A model generated the notes under the pieces. The model ran no database searches. It was not told the DNA's origin and was given only the letters and a program-made list of their open reading frames with translations. This document shows, one piece after another, positions 37,563 to 51,145 of a stretch of DNA of 64,000 nt. The DNA comes from Neelides folsomi (lineage: Eukaryota > Arthropoda > Collembola > Neelipleona > Neelidae), in assembly GCA_034687125.1 (NCBI GenBank), contig JAQGBZ010000058.1:124001-188000 (forward strand), in the 5' to 3' direction. Positions within the stretch are counted from its first letter, which is position 1, and every line of letters begins with the position of its first letter. Made by a program: the position numbers and the translations under genes.

Positions 37563-40500
37563 ATGTCACAAAGAGTTAAGAAACCAGGGCGTTCCGAGAC
37601 GGAGGCTCAAGGTTTAACAAATTTCTATTTATTTTTTATTCGTTTGACATCGACATGACAACTGTATTTGTTTACTTTTTCCTCCTCTCATTTCGTTTCA
37701 AATTTGGTTTTGCAAATTTAGCGAAGCGCCGTCGAAGACGCCCAAGTGGTTCTGATTGTGATGAAGACGGAACAAGGTCTGGATCAAACTCTGGTGGCAA
37801 CGGTTCTTTAAGTGGCATGTGGACACCAAGACACTTGAGTGATCTCAAAGTCTCATCTATTTACAACCGAAATTCGGCCGAGGCTCCTGCTGAGGTTCGC
37901 TCACTTAACGAATTAACATTTTAAAATATATTGATTTATTATTTTAGATCCTTCACTTATGAATCTATTATTATTCTTTACTCATTTAGTTCGTATTACC
38001 TGACAAGAAAAAATCTGCAGTTTCACTCTCTGTAAAGTCTTATTTTTCGTTATCTTTCATTAGACTGCTATTCATACGCTATTAATTATATAAAATAAAT
38101 AATTATATTTAGTTATAATTTATTTTTTAATTGTTTGTCATTTGTTTCAATTGTTTCAACATATCGCCTATTTTGTGAATTATCATCTTAAAGAAGCATA
38201 TTTGATTGTCCAATGGCTTTTTAAATTTTTTTAAATCAAAATTATTTTTATATTTGATTTCAAATATTTCAAATATTAATTTATTCAAAGAATGCTGCTC
38301 GTGCAATAGATTAATTTTTTTATTAAAATAATCCATTTTGAAATAGCCGTTTAAACATAGCGAATATATTACACATAAAATCAAATATAAATATTTACTT
38401 ATAAATGCTGAAGCGGAATCATATGGGGGAAATTTCTCTGCACTGTAGTATTTTTCTAAGTGTCTTTGTTTTCTCAGCTTTACCGGAAGGACCTGATCAG
38501 CGCAATGAAACTCCCGGACAGTGAGCCACTCGTCAATGATGAATACTGGCTCATCACTGATCCCTGGAAACAGGAATGGGAGAAAGGCGTCCAAGTAATT
38601 TAAACTTAAATACAACTCAAATACTTACCTATATTAATTCCCAATCAATGGTTTATTAATTATTAATTCACTGTTTATTAATTCATTTTAAAGGTTCCGG
38701 TGAATCCCGAGTCACTTCCTGAACCAGAAGTTGTCCTCATATCTCCAGTAGCTGAAAGAAGTCGTGATTTTAGACTGTGAGTTGTCAATAAGCAACTAAA
38801 TATTATAATTATATAAACACCGATGCTGACACATCAATTTATATACAAAATGACATGATAGAAACAAACGACTCAAATATTATTTACTAATTTTGCAGGC
38901 CGAAAAAGAAATACGTCCGTGTAACGCATGACGATTTCTTCAATCCTGGCTACCATCAGCTTGTCTCGACTGCTGCGAGAGCAGAAAAAGTGTGCAGCTA
39001 CGACCTTGATGATGTTGATGCAGCTTGGCTCGGTTGTTCCAATGCCGATCGTGGGATGGGGAACCAGCCAGTCATTTCCGAGTTTCTCATGGAACAAGTG
39101 ATTGAGGAGTTGGAGCTTCAATGCTGGGAGCAAGTTCAGACGATACTCAAGTCCCAAGAGGGGCTCGGCATCGAGTACGATGAAAATGTCATCTGCGATG
39201 TTTGCCGTTCCGTAAGTTCAATCTCCCTTAAATCTATGTATATGTAGGATAATTGAGTAAATAATTAATTATTTCAAAGTTAATTTTAGTATCTTTATAT
39301 GGCTTGGGAATTTATTCTATCGTTTTTTTAAATTTAGCCTGAATCTGAAGAGGGAAACGAGATGGTCTTTTGTGATTCCTGTAATATATGTGTTCACCAA
39401 GCGTGTTATGGGATTACAACAATTCCATCTGGATCATGGCTATGTCGAACTTGCAGTAAGTGTTTTATCCTTTGAAATTTAATTCCATTTGAGATTGATG
39501 AATTAGAACTTAAATTAATATAATTCTTTTTCTATTCAAGCTATTGGGATTCGACCTTCTTGCATCTTATGCCCCAACGTTGGAGGTGCAATGAAGGCAA
39601 CAAGATCAGGTCACAAATGGGCCCATGTCGCATGTGCCATTTGGATACCGGAAGTCTCAATTGGATCCGTAGAGAAGATGGAACCTCTAACGAAGATATC
39701 TTCAATTCCTGTACGATTACGATTTCATACATGTTTCTTAATTTATTATTTTTCGTTATAATATTGGCAAACTCATTTCTCATTTTGAAATGTATATACA
39801 GCAAAGTCGATGGAATCTCGTTTGCGTGCTGTGTAAAGAGAAGACAGGGGCTTGCATCCAATGCTCAGTTAAGACATGTAAAACGGCCTACCATGTCACA
39901 TGTGCTTTCAAGAATGGTCTCGAAATGAAGCCGATTATCGTGGATGAAAATGCTGAAGACGGAATCAAATTAAGAGTAAGAGTCTACTTGAAACTTCTGC
40001 TTCTATTAATTAATGTTTTCTTGCTATAATGAAGATATAGCTCGACTGTTTTATTTCCAGCATGTGGAAATACAAATAATTTATTTTATCATGTTTCTAG
40101 TCATACTGCCAAAAGCATAGCGTGAATACGAAGAAGGACAAATCAGCGGCTTCCGGCTCAGAGGAAGAGAACGAGAAAAAGAAGGTGAAAGCGATGACAG
40201 CTGAAGAAAGAAATCAAGCAAGAGCTGAAAAGTATGTTAAATTTTTTTAATAATTAATTTAAACACATTTATTTTATGCTTGAGGTTTAAATAAATTTTC
40301 AATTTTTAGGCTTCAACAAATTGAATCCGAGTTTTACAAATATGTGAGGCTGAAGGATGTCTCTCAGAATCTCGCAGTTGACATGGACATTGTTAACCTC
40401 ATCTTCAATTATTGGAAATTGAAAAGAAAAGTAAGTTTTTGCCAAGAATTTACACTGTAAACTAATTGTAAGAGCTTTTAATATTAATAAATGTTTTATC

Positions 40501-43500
40501 AGTCACTGAACAATCGACCCCTCGTTCCTCCACGGCCGGAGACGACCCAATTACTTACCCAACAGCAAGAACAGGATTTGGAACAGATGAAGATGTTTGT
40601 TCAACTTCGGCAAGACCTCGAGAGAGTTAGAAATCTTTGTTACATGGTGAGCAGAAGAGAAAAACTCTCAAGGACTTTCTTCCGTCTCAGAGAACAAACG
40701 TTTCAAAAACAAGTAATGGCAAATGTTCATTTATCCCATCAATATAAGAATAACTAAAGTAGGAGAATATTGAAAATTTTTCGATTGCCTTCACATGTTT
40801 TTTATCATTAAGGTGGCCATCTTGACGGAGAAGTCCTTTGATTTGGATTCGCTGAGCACAGCAGAGCGGGGTGCGATCCTTGACGCGAACCATGGCCCAT
40901 CTATCTATGACCAATTTTATTCTCAACCTGGAAATGTAAGCAGTCAAAAGGACTACGAGACACTCATAACTCTCATCGGGGGAAGTCTTCCGACTGGTCC
41001 GAAAAAGAAGGGTAAGAAAAATCATTTGGGAAAACTCAGATTTTGTAAAGTTGCATATAAAATTTACAGATAGATTTAAAATATAGAAATATTTCCATTT
41101 CTCGTAATGAATACCTCCAATAATATATTAAATAGGTATATTGTAATGATCTATGTAAAACTGTTGACGCTTTTGTCAACAGGTTAACAGTACCATAATA
41201 TCCTCGAAAAGTTTTTAAATACAATATTATTCTTCAGGTTCGAAAAAGGACATGAACCCGTACAAAAAGAAATTTGTCAACGGGACAAGAAGGAGAAACA
41301 GTCTTGTTGGTGATTCCTCTCTCAGCGAAAGTGAAGTTTCTGCCGAGGAGACGAAGGGACCTAGACCACGGAAACCCTTGTCTTATCTCTTTGATACGGA
41401 CTCGAGCGAAGGTGGAAGGAAAAAGAACAAAGTTGTGCCAGGTTCCTCTTCCGACTCAGATCTCGATCTGCTGCCCATGGTAGGAAACAAAAGCAAGCCC
41501 GGAGCGTCAGCTATTTACTCCGACACGGACACGGAGAGCAAGAAAAAGGTGGTCGTGAAGGAGAAGAAGAAACCGATGCCGAAGAAGGACATAGGGAAGA
41601 AAGAGCCGGTGGGTAAAGGGCGTGGAGGCAGAAAGAAGAAAGACTTCAACCCAGAATTCCTCGTTCCTCAAAGGGAGGCGGCCAAGAAGGCCACGGAGAG
41701 CATTCGGTCAGTGAAGGGTCGGAAGGAGGGTGAATCGACTGTCAAAGACGCGTCTCCTCAAAAGGTCGAAGAGATCATCAAGAAGGACGTGAAGAAAAGT
41801 TCACCGGAGAGGAAACCACCCAATGTGAACATGGTTCGGAAGCGTGGGGAGGATGATGAAGGAAATCCCAAGAACGTTTCTTATGTTCCTCAACGTCAAG
41901 CGGCCAAAAAGGCAGCTGAGCACATTCGCAGCGGGTTGTCAAACATCGTCGCAGCCCGGCTGATCATCGAGGACGAAATGGAGGCCGCGAGGAAGAAATC
42001 GAAAGGAGGAGACAAATCGCCGAAAGCGCGACCGAAAACTCCTCCGCATGACATTTTCGATGAATTGGTGGCCAAAAAGGCGGAGAACCTTGCATCTGTG
42101 GCTTCACCCAACAAACCGAAGGTCAAGGCGGCTCCAAAAGGTACTGGTTGGGTAAAAGAAGTTCCTGCTCTTGATTGCCTTGCTTGTTTCTCAGGAGGAG
42201 AATGGCGCAAAGGCCCCGACTCGCCCTTTCTTGACAAGGGGTCGCAGTCGCGAAGGAGCCGGGAACGGAGTAGCAGCTCGAGCAGCAGTAGCAGTGGGAG
42301 CAGCAGCAGCGGTTCCTCCTCCTCGAGCCGTTCCTCCTCGTCGTCCTCCTCCTCTGCGTCCCCGGAGCCCATCGTGTCCCGGAAGAGCCCGCCGCCCCTT
42401 GACCACCTCTCCTCGGGCCCAGGTAGGAAGCTTAAAACTTCTGAGCGGTGCCCGAACGGCGGACTTCGGGCCACGGCTTCTCCGAGAGCAAAATCTCCCC
42501 CCAAGGGTCGTAGACCCGCAAAGCCTCGACCACGGAGAGGTAATTTATTCCATTTGGTTAAAAGTCTTTTTATGTAAATTTTATGTAATAAATTAATATA
42601 CTATTTGAATTAATGTAGTCAGATTTAATTAATAATTAATGATTAAATAATTAAAGGTTCAGCTGCAAGCGCACAACCGTCTTCTGCGGAGCGTTCCCCG
42701 ACTCGTAAGGTCCGAAACGTCCCTTCTCCAGACCGTCGTGGAAACGCGAAGGATGGAACCCCTAAGGGGAAGCCCCAGGAAGCGAAAAGCCCACGAAGAA
42801 ATCGAAAACCAAAAGTCGAGGAAGCTGAGGCGCGAAGGAAAGAATCGGCAGCTGCGGCCAAGGCGCTAATCAAAGCTGAACTTCATCTCTCGTCCGATTC
42901 AGAACCGGAACGAAAGTCCCCGGCTCGAATTCGTTCCCGAAACGCTTCCCTTCGACCTTCTGACATTCGTAACAAACCCATGCCGAAGACGAAAAAGAAA
43001 GAACTGGGAATCCTCTCCGACTCGGAATCAGCGGAAGAAAAGGAGAATTCTCTCATTCCCCAGGCCGAGCCAATGAAGAAGACTCCACTTGTTCCTTTAA
43101 CTCCAGCAATTGAGAACAAAGATTCAGAGCCGGAAATGAAACGGCCAAGACTTGAACCACTCCCAGAATTTCCTGAGCCCCACACGTCTTCTGACACACT
43201 TGTTATTACTTCTCCTCCAATGGTTTCTGATCCATTGCCATGTTCAACGGCAGTCACAACACCGACTCCGGCCTCTTCGCCAATCAAGACCACCTGTCCA
43301 ATTCCAAATGTTCCGTCGGTAACGGTGAGTCTGGGCGTATCAACAAGTACCAGCAACACGCTCACGATCTCATCCGGAGTTGGGGAAACGTGCAAGAAGG
43401 TGATTTCTCCACGGCCTAGCATTTCTTCTGTTCCTCTAGTACTCCCGATTCCACTCATCAGTCCTATTGGATTGCTAAGTGCTGGCAGGTCCCTCTTCTC

Positions 43501-46417
43501 ACCACGATCTTCTAAAGAAGGGGACATGCTCGAGTTTGGGGACCAAGACCTCTATGACCTCGCACGTTGTGTAAGCGAAGAGGCCTTGCACGAAGAAGAA
43601 GCTTCCAATTCCCTCTCCTTCTCCTTCTCAAAAGAATTCCTCTCACGGGAAGACAACAAAGAGGACTCGGCAAGAGCCACGCTGAACCTGGTGGAGAAAC
43701 TGAGGCTCCAACATGCAAGGAAGTCAGGGACGATCCATCGAACCTCCACTGAGAACCCAGAAGAGGAAGAAAAGGAAGAATCTCCACCAAAGGAAAAAGA
43801 AGAACCGCCATCATGGGGAGGAAAGAAGGGAGAGGAAGAAGTGGCGGTGGTGAGGACAATGATGAGCCCGCCGCTCCTCACCTTGCCTGGTTTACCATAC
43901 GGAGCTGGATCCTTACGACCCATGTTCCATCCTTCCATGGCTCCACCACTTCCTAACATGGTCATCCCGCCCTACTTCCCCATACCGAAAGGATCCCCGA
44001 GCCTGGTGGGACCCCTCAAGACTTCACCTCTTCTTTCTCCGCCCTTTCCTCATTTCCGTGCCGGTGGGAATCTCAGGAGCCCGAGTTCAAGTCCGGGCCA
44101 GAGGGAAGTAGGGGAAAAGAACGTCAACATGGCCCCGCTGTCCAAACCACCGCTCACATCCCCCTCGCTCATTCTTGCCCCGAGTAATGTGAAGACAATG
44201 ACGCCCCCGCCGCAGTCCACCGTTGCTCAGATCATTGAGAGCGTCGTGAACAATCACTCAGGTGGGAAGAGTACAAATAGCGGGAAAGGACATTCCACCC
44301 CAGGAAAATCTCCACAGACAAGGGCTGGGGAAGTGTCAGACTTCTCTGCCATCTTGTCCAACAAGAACACGGAGAATATCATTGTTCCCAAAGGCAAGGC
44401 ACCGGCTCCCCCGCCGCCCCCCATTGTCACTTCACTCAGTCCGAAAGGGTCTGGACGGGGGAGGAGACCGACGACTCCGCGGGTGAAGAGCGAACGAATT
44501 CCGGAAGACGCCTCTCCACGTGGTAAAGGGCGAGGAGAGAAGAAAACGTCTACATCGCCAGGGAGGGGGAAAACAACACCAAGACGCGGAGGAGGTCGAG
44601 GGAAAGGGAAGGGCAAAGCGATCATTGGAGTTAGGAAGGATCTGGCTGGAACGGTCTACGACATTGACTTTGATGAATTTGAAGAGAACTCAGAAGAAAA
44701 GTTTGATCTCCGGATGCTGAGAGAGAGGAGAAAGTCGGCTGACATCTTTGGTGAAGGGAGAAGGGCCGAGGCGGCAATTTCAAGCCCGCCGATCCTCCCC
44801 AAATGTTCTCCTCTAAACATCGAGGACGGAAAAGCTCCACTCTTACTCCCAGTCGACATGCGAACTCATGGATGGGAAGATGTAGAGACGGCTCCGTTGG
44901 AACCCACATTATCCGAAATCCCCCAGCTTCTTCCCGCCACCCAAAGTAACCATGTGATAAATTCCCAGCGAAATACTCACTTCCCAGTGATGATGCCTGG
45001 TGGGGAGGGGAGGGGGGAGGAACTTCGCCCCTTTGACCCCGACTCGAGAAATCAGCTAAAGTTCAAAATCAAAGGACCCTTCCTGGATGCTAATTATGGG
45101 CTCAGCTCTTCTACGAGCTCATCCTTCCCTCCTCAACCCGACCCGCCTATCTTCAACACGGCCCCGAGCAACTTGAGACGAATGCGAAAGAAAGAACTCC
45201 TTCGTCAGTATTGTGCCCAAGACATGAACATGGATTCTTCTAACAGCTACAGCTTTGAGGTTCAAAATCCCTCTCACCCTCCTAATAGGTCCGTGATCAC
45301 CATACCAAAGGCCGTGGCGTCGATGGCCATCATCCCGACTAAAGACGACTATCGGATGGATGGGACACCGACGAGTGAGGCGGCCGAAGAAAGCCCCAAC
45401 CCTCAACCGCCAACGATTGAGAAAAAGCGGAGGAATCGCGGGGTGTCAAGAGAAATCGCAGCTTTAGGAATTCAATCGGAAGGACCGCGGGAGAGGAGAA
45501 GAGAAAGGACAATGCCAACTCTCACGCCCGAAACTACAAATGGGAGGAAAAGAGGTCGAGCTGGGCCGAACAACAAACCAATTGCTGGACGGTCAACTTT
45601 CATTCCACCAACACTTGTGGAAGGAGATGAGAATCCAAGTGTTAGCTCCATTCCTTCATCGGCAACTCATCCAACTCCAAAGCTGAAGATCAAATTTGCC
45701 GACCTGTCTGGAACCATCAATAATAACAACAACAGCAACAACAACAACAACAACAATAGCAACAATCATATGAATTTCGGTGGTACAAGCAGCAACAGTG
45801 GGGCAAATCATTTAAGTGACTCTGACAAAGAAAGTCCGAATAAAAAGGCCAAAGGTCGCCCTCCCAAGAAACGCGGCCTCACCGACATTCCTCCTCCTTG
45901 CCCGCCCACCATGGAGGAGCTCAAGCGACAAAGCATGAAATTTAGAGAAAAGATCATGGCTAACTTTGTAGAGCAGGAAAAGAGGGATATTTTGGAACGG
46001 AGTGGGACGAGGAAGAAAAGGAAGAATAAGAAAGGAGTCGACTCAGAGACGGATGATTCCAACAGGAGCAAATCCCCTGAAGTAAAGGTCATCACCGATT
46101 CGACCTCAGGGCCCAAGCTGATCCTCAGATTCAATAAGAAGCCCGACGATCCTTCGGATGCCCTCGGTGACCTCAATGGCCCAGACCACGATTCAGGGTT
46201 TACAGGAAGCAGCGAAGGGAGCTCTGTGGGTTCAAATCCCATCGATCCGCCGCTGGAAGTCCCAGAAGTGAAGAAAGAAGAGGAAGAGTTTGACGAGTCC
46301 AAATTGATGCCCATCCGACTCAAACTCTCCCGATGCTATGAAGGGTACTCACTCCAAAAGAAAGAGGCAGAGAGAGAAGGAGAAGCTCCAAAGCCACCAG
46401 ACTGCGAAGTCAGGTGA
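37563..46417 (+). CDS. rno: PHD finger protein rhinoceros-like (JADE family), complete, 14 exons
   Basis: Nuclear chromatin reader; in Drosophila rhinoceros restrains EGFR signalling and JADE relatives are HBO1 acetyltransferase scaffolds. Exons: 37563-37611, 37722-37894, 38478-38594, 38694-38776, 38899-39211, 39338-39455, 39541-39710, 39802-39975, 40101-40231, 40310-40430, 40503-40712, 40813-41011, 41238-42539, 42657-46417; about 2306 aa. MSQRVKK matches the rhinoceros start. An EPL1-like region ([32 protein letters not shown]) spans about 60-140. PHD1 (ICDVCRSP…[14 protein letters not shown]…WLCRTC) lies at about 237-285 and the extended PHD ([13 protein letters not shown]…[13 protein letters not shown]…[14 protein letters not shown]…[11 protein letters not shown]) at about 287-400. 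The long C-terminus is disordered, with basic [24 protein letters not shown] repeats, a Ser run (42268-42360), Pro-rich segments and an Asn run (45717-45770). A 54-nt in-frame segment in exon 13 may be an intron. Length resembles fly rhinoceros rather than vertebrate JADE (about 500-850 aa). Confidence 0.93.
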
Positions 46418-46475
46418 ATAATTCCTCAACTACAATCGTACAAAACGAGGCGAAGAGTTAATACAAGTGCGAAAG

Positions 46476-46502
46476 GGTGTGTAGATTCATAATCTACACA
46501 CC
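46476..46502. other. perfect 27-nt hairpin in the rhinoceros 3' UTR
   Basis: GGTGTGTAGATT and AATCTACACACC form a perfect 12-bp stem around a CAT loop, 59 nt after the stop codon. It could be an RNA structural or protein-binding element; no known family is recognised. Confidence 0.6.
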
Positions 46503-49500
46503 TAGATAATTATTAATTATTAAATTAGGTAATAATATTCGCGTTCAATGTGGCGTCAGAGGCAAGTCAAAGTTTCGACAAGAAAGGTCGAATTGAGAAA
46601 CGGTAAAAAAATTGCAAAAAAAGTGCGGTGGAAATTTTACTTGTCTTAAGGTGAAATTTTACATTGTTAAGTGTGTAGGGACGTCGTTGCATGAATGTTC
46701 TCCCTTCACTGTATGGTGAGAAGTATATTAGGAATATGTTTAACGATGACATTTCGGTTCCCTTCCCTTCCATTAATTTAATTAATAGTGTTATTTTTCA
46801 ATATTTAGATATAAATGGTCAATTTTAACTTTTTTTTAATCCATTTTTTTCTAATGTGTGATGAAGGTCGTTTAAGGTATTCAAGCAAGGGTGGAGAGAC
46901 GGAGAGATTCACTGGATTTGCCTGACAGGATTCTATTTATTAGTACTCTTATTTTAATATTCATTCTTTAACTCACTCTTTAAAAACCTCGAGTTAGTTC
47001 ACATTCAACTTTAAATTATTAATAATCAAATATTATTGTTTTGATTCCCATTCGAATTTTAAATGTTTGTAAAAAATTTTTGTGCCAATAATTTAAAAAA
47101 ATGTTGCCTGTATTAACTTTTAAGTATTTAATTTGATAGTTTATAGATTTCTATTGATTCTAAATTAAACAAAATTCTTAGAATTTTTAAACATATTACC
47201 AGTTGTTAGTTATAAAAATTGTGGAGAATTATCGGTAAATAATAATTCTTGATGAAAATGAATTTATAAGATTCGAATTAAATTTGTAATTAATTATCAA
47301 TTGACCGTTTTTAGTAGGTTGAATACATAAACTTGAGTCTGCTTTTTCAAATTATTATTTTAGATCATGTAGACTTTTTAGTTTCTTCTTCGTCTGCATT
47401 GCCCATGCAATATGTATTCTAAGTCAATCGTATATACATATAATTTGTGTATGTTGGTATACTAGGTTAATATATTTTATTCTATTTCCTCACTTATTTT
47501 TATCACCTGAGTTGAGATCCTTTTTTAACTTCGTTGTTATAAATTTAAATTCCAATTCAATGGCCCAAATGTCAATTTTATGGATAAGTATTTATTTTTT
47601 TAAATTATCGTGTGATTGCTAACTAATATGAGATAAAGTTCAAATGCTACATATAAGATTTAACTCTCAATTCACTATTTAAAGATAACGAATAAATGAT
47701 ATAATGTATAGTTTCTTCTATACGAGTGTGGTTTATGTCGTTGTATGGATATAATATATATATATATAATCTTAAGAGTTCAGTTTAGTTTTTTATGTAG
47801 TTGAGCTTGTCGATTTAAGTTAAAATAAATTGTTATCCACCAGACTCGGAGAATTCCCTAATTAAATAATTGTAGTCAAAGTTTGCTGTGTGTGATTGCA
47901 AGTAGGAAATATATAATTTAAAATGTGTGATTGTGAAATATTTTAAACTTTGATTTATATATATATATATATGAATATTATATTAAACGAATTAACAAAA
48001 TAATGGTTTCATCTCCGAGTGTCATTTTCTCACTGTGTATCAACGTTGTTGAAGATTTTTCATTGTTATGTTATATTTAACTAACTTGAGATATAATGTA
48101 TATTCATTCAATTACCTTTCGTTACAATATGGATCCTCATCTTATTACGCTAGAAGCCGCGCACGACACATTACGAATGTATTAAATAAGCTGAAGATGT
48201 TTAAGAATAAAATATAATCTACTAATACATGGTAGGTTAAGTTGGTTTAAGTCGCAGGAACAACAACAACCCATTGGGTCATTCTTGAGGACAATGTTGT
48301 ATGAGAAATTTTACAATATTTACAATTATCGAAGTAATATTGTTCATAATGTCATCTTAATAATGTTATGTAATTTAAAATCATCATTACCAATCTTGTA
48401 ATGGTTTAGAAAGAAATAATGAAGTTATAAATAAAAACCTACACTATATTCAAAGTGTTTAGATGCTTAGAGATTTACTTGTAAAACTAAAGTTAATATA
48501 AATTAAATTAATATATTGATTAACTACATGTGTATGTCTGTACAAGTGATTTTAAACAAGGACATTATTCATACAATTTAAAAGAAGTAGTACTACGAAT
48601 TTGTAAAGGTAAATTTACTGTATAAAGCATCATCAATGAATAATTTAATATTAATAATAATAAAATAATAATAATGAATTACATTTCCATACTTTTTATT
48701 TTCATCAAATACAACATTGGCATGAATTCTTTTCCCACATCCAATATTCATGCATACCAAATACGTTTAAAATGATAGTAAATGATACCATATGCATATA
48801 CCTATGTATATACAAAATACATAAGTCTAAAAATTTTGTTCTTTTCGGAAAGAATATAAATATAAATTAACAAGAAATTTTATGGTGGTTATACTTACAA
48901 TAAGTAAATCTTAGGTTGGGGGAATCCTATATCGAATAGAAAGTGCAACGAGAAAGCGCTATATATATTTAGTAAATACGTATGTATTATGGTATGTATA
49001 CGTATTGACTATAATATTACTTTGATCTCTTGAATGAATGGGAATGTTTCAAGCGTCTCAGTTTGCGGAATTGAAGTGACAATTTAATTCAAAGGTGCAA
49101 TGAGGATAGCCTTCAGCTATGGACATTTCCCAACATTTTCGCCATTCTCGTGAAGAAAAATGAAATCCCGATGTTCTGGTCCTTTGATTTTCTTCCTTTC
49201 TTCTCTTCAATTTCTCCATTATTAAATTTCGTTCTTGGAAGAGAGTTCAACATGTGCTTTGAAAGTCATCGAGACGAACCATTGTAAATTCAAATGAAAT
49301 GACCATGTTTCTCGGCAATCAAACTCCAAACCTCAACTATCAAGCTTTCACTTTATATAATGTAGCTGTACATAATTCCTTAAATCCCTCAACTTTATTT
49401 CCTTACTTCTCCGGGTATCTTATTTTAGATATTAGGTAGTTAATATTAGGTAGTCAATTTAAAAAATTTGACCTTATAACATCTTTAAATCACTTCTTTA

Positions 49501-50650
49501 AGGAGTGGAACAACAATTAGGGCATAGCGAGTACAATTAGAGTAGATTTTTAGGTTTATTTTAGTATATTTTTAATGCGTGTACAAAAGTAAAAATAGAG
49601 GTAAAAGTCAAATCTCAAATCACATTATCTTTATTATTATTTATGTAGCAATAGCCTTCAAATGATCTTTTACAAATGAAATTTAACTTGTGACAGATCA
49701 CGAGTCGAAGGCTAATTAACTATTTAATTAACTGCAATTCATCATCTTCAAATCTCCCCTTATCTCAGCAGTGCAAATATTGGTCATTTGTCTATATGGT
49801 ATATAATGAACAAATATTTCAAGCATCAAACATAGATGAGTGAGCTACTATTACTAAAAATGAGTTTGTACATAATATGTACATTTAACTACATTTAACT
49901 ACAAACTACTTACTGTATACAGTACGTACTTTAAAAATAAGACTACTTATATTTACAAATGTTTTATATCCATTGATTCAAAGTACTTTTTACATCCTGA
50001 GCTTCACCACTTGAAATTGAAATCAATCAATCAATACTTTGTTCAAAATACTTTGTTCTAGAATTGAATTATAAAATAAACATTGATCATCAATAATCAA
50101 ATCACGAACATACAGGACATTGTTAAAAAAAACTGACTCATTGAAATATATATACCTGAAGTGAATAAGACAGTAGTAGTTAAAAGTAGAATTATCTGAT
50201 AGATCTTTTTTTGTAAAGTTGTAACATTCTCACTTATTTAATGTTAGATTAACCATAAATTTTCTCTTATCAATTCCTAATAATAGAATTCAATTTTGCA
50301 AAATAGATTAGACTTGTTTTTGTCTCTATGTAGACTTTAACAAATGCTAAATGGTGAACTTATACATTCATGTTAATCGTATGTAAAAGTATGAAACGGT
50401 ATGCAAACTCTGCAACCTCACTTTGTTCACTGATTCACAGCCATAAATTCTTTCCAATTCCCTTATTATAGCTTTCGCTACATATTATCATTCTTTATGC
50501 ACTGTACCTACATATGTATGATATTATGTAACGTACTTAATTACAATTACTCTACATATCTCATATATTTTAGATACACACTTTAACAGCAAGCATTCGT
50601 AGAGTTGTTGTTCATAAATTTATCTAAAAGTAAATACATACATTAATATA
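46503..50650. other. AT-rich intergenic region downstream of rhinoceros
   Basis: No supported gene, RNA or promoter. It holds the remaining rhinoceros 3' flank, T-rich stretches at 46810-46860 and TA microsatellites near 47755 and 47956. Confidence 0.6.
47956..47972. repeat. (TA)n microsatellite
   Basis: Uninterrupted TA dinucleotide run. Confidence 0.75.
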
Positions 50651-51143
50651 CCGTTATTGCCTCTGTTCGAAAGAAAGCCCTGTTCGAAAGAGAGCCCCCC
50701 TTTAAGCCAAATTTTTTAAAGAGAGCCCCCCTCGTATACATATACCCAATTGTACAGGGCTTTAATTCAAATACTTTACATGTCGAATTGATTGTTATTT
50801 ATTTAATTGTTATAATTATCTCTATTTTTAATATATTCTATATTCCGGAAAAACAATTTATTTCATTTAAATTTAAGGTTTTAAAATACTCAGAAAATCA
50901 TTATGGACATAAATAAAGATTCCAAATGGAATAATAAATTCAGAGGAAGAAGAAAATGAAGCAAACGAAGTTATTATTTCTATCAGTGAAGATTAAGGAG
51001 TAAGGAAACTGATCCTCTAGCAGGGACGAAAATTATTTTTTTGTCAATTCATGAAATTAATTTGATCTAATAAACAGTAGTTATTAAAATTATTTAAAGA
51101 AAGCCTCTGTTAGAAAGAAAGCCTCTCTTTCGAACAATAACGG
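50651..51143. mobile_element. pogo/Tigger-like MITE with TA target duplication (493 bp)
   Basis: TA at 50649-50650 and 51144-51145 flank inverted ends: left CCGTTATTGCCTCTGTTCGA, right complement CCGTTATTGTTCGAAAGAGA (the first 9 bp identical, then TTCGAAAG in both). Units of (T)GTTCGAAAGA(A/G)AGCC are repeated directly inside both ends. A short acidic coding scrap near 50945-50995 (NEVIISISED then stop) resembles the acidic C-terminal tail of the transposase remnant at 21396-21853, suggesting a related ancestor. Confidence 0.75.
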
Positions 51144-51145
51144 TA

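Noticed and set aside
38127-38615. Minus-strand open frame of 162 codons in the rhinoceros-like gene
   Set aside because: Half is antisense to a confirmed conserved exon (38478-38594) and the rest is AT-driven Lys/Asn/Ile-rich sequence in an intron with no domain.
43512-46323. Several long minus-strand frames in rhinoceros exon 14
   Set aside because: Antisense shadows of a long GC-richer exon; they are Ser/Pro-rich mirror frames with no independent evidence.
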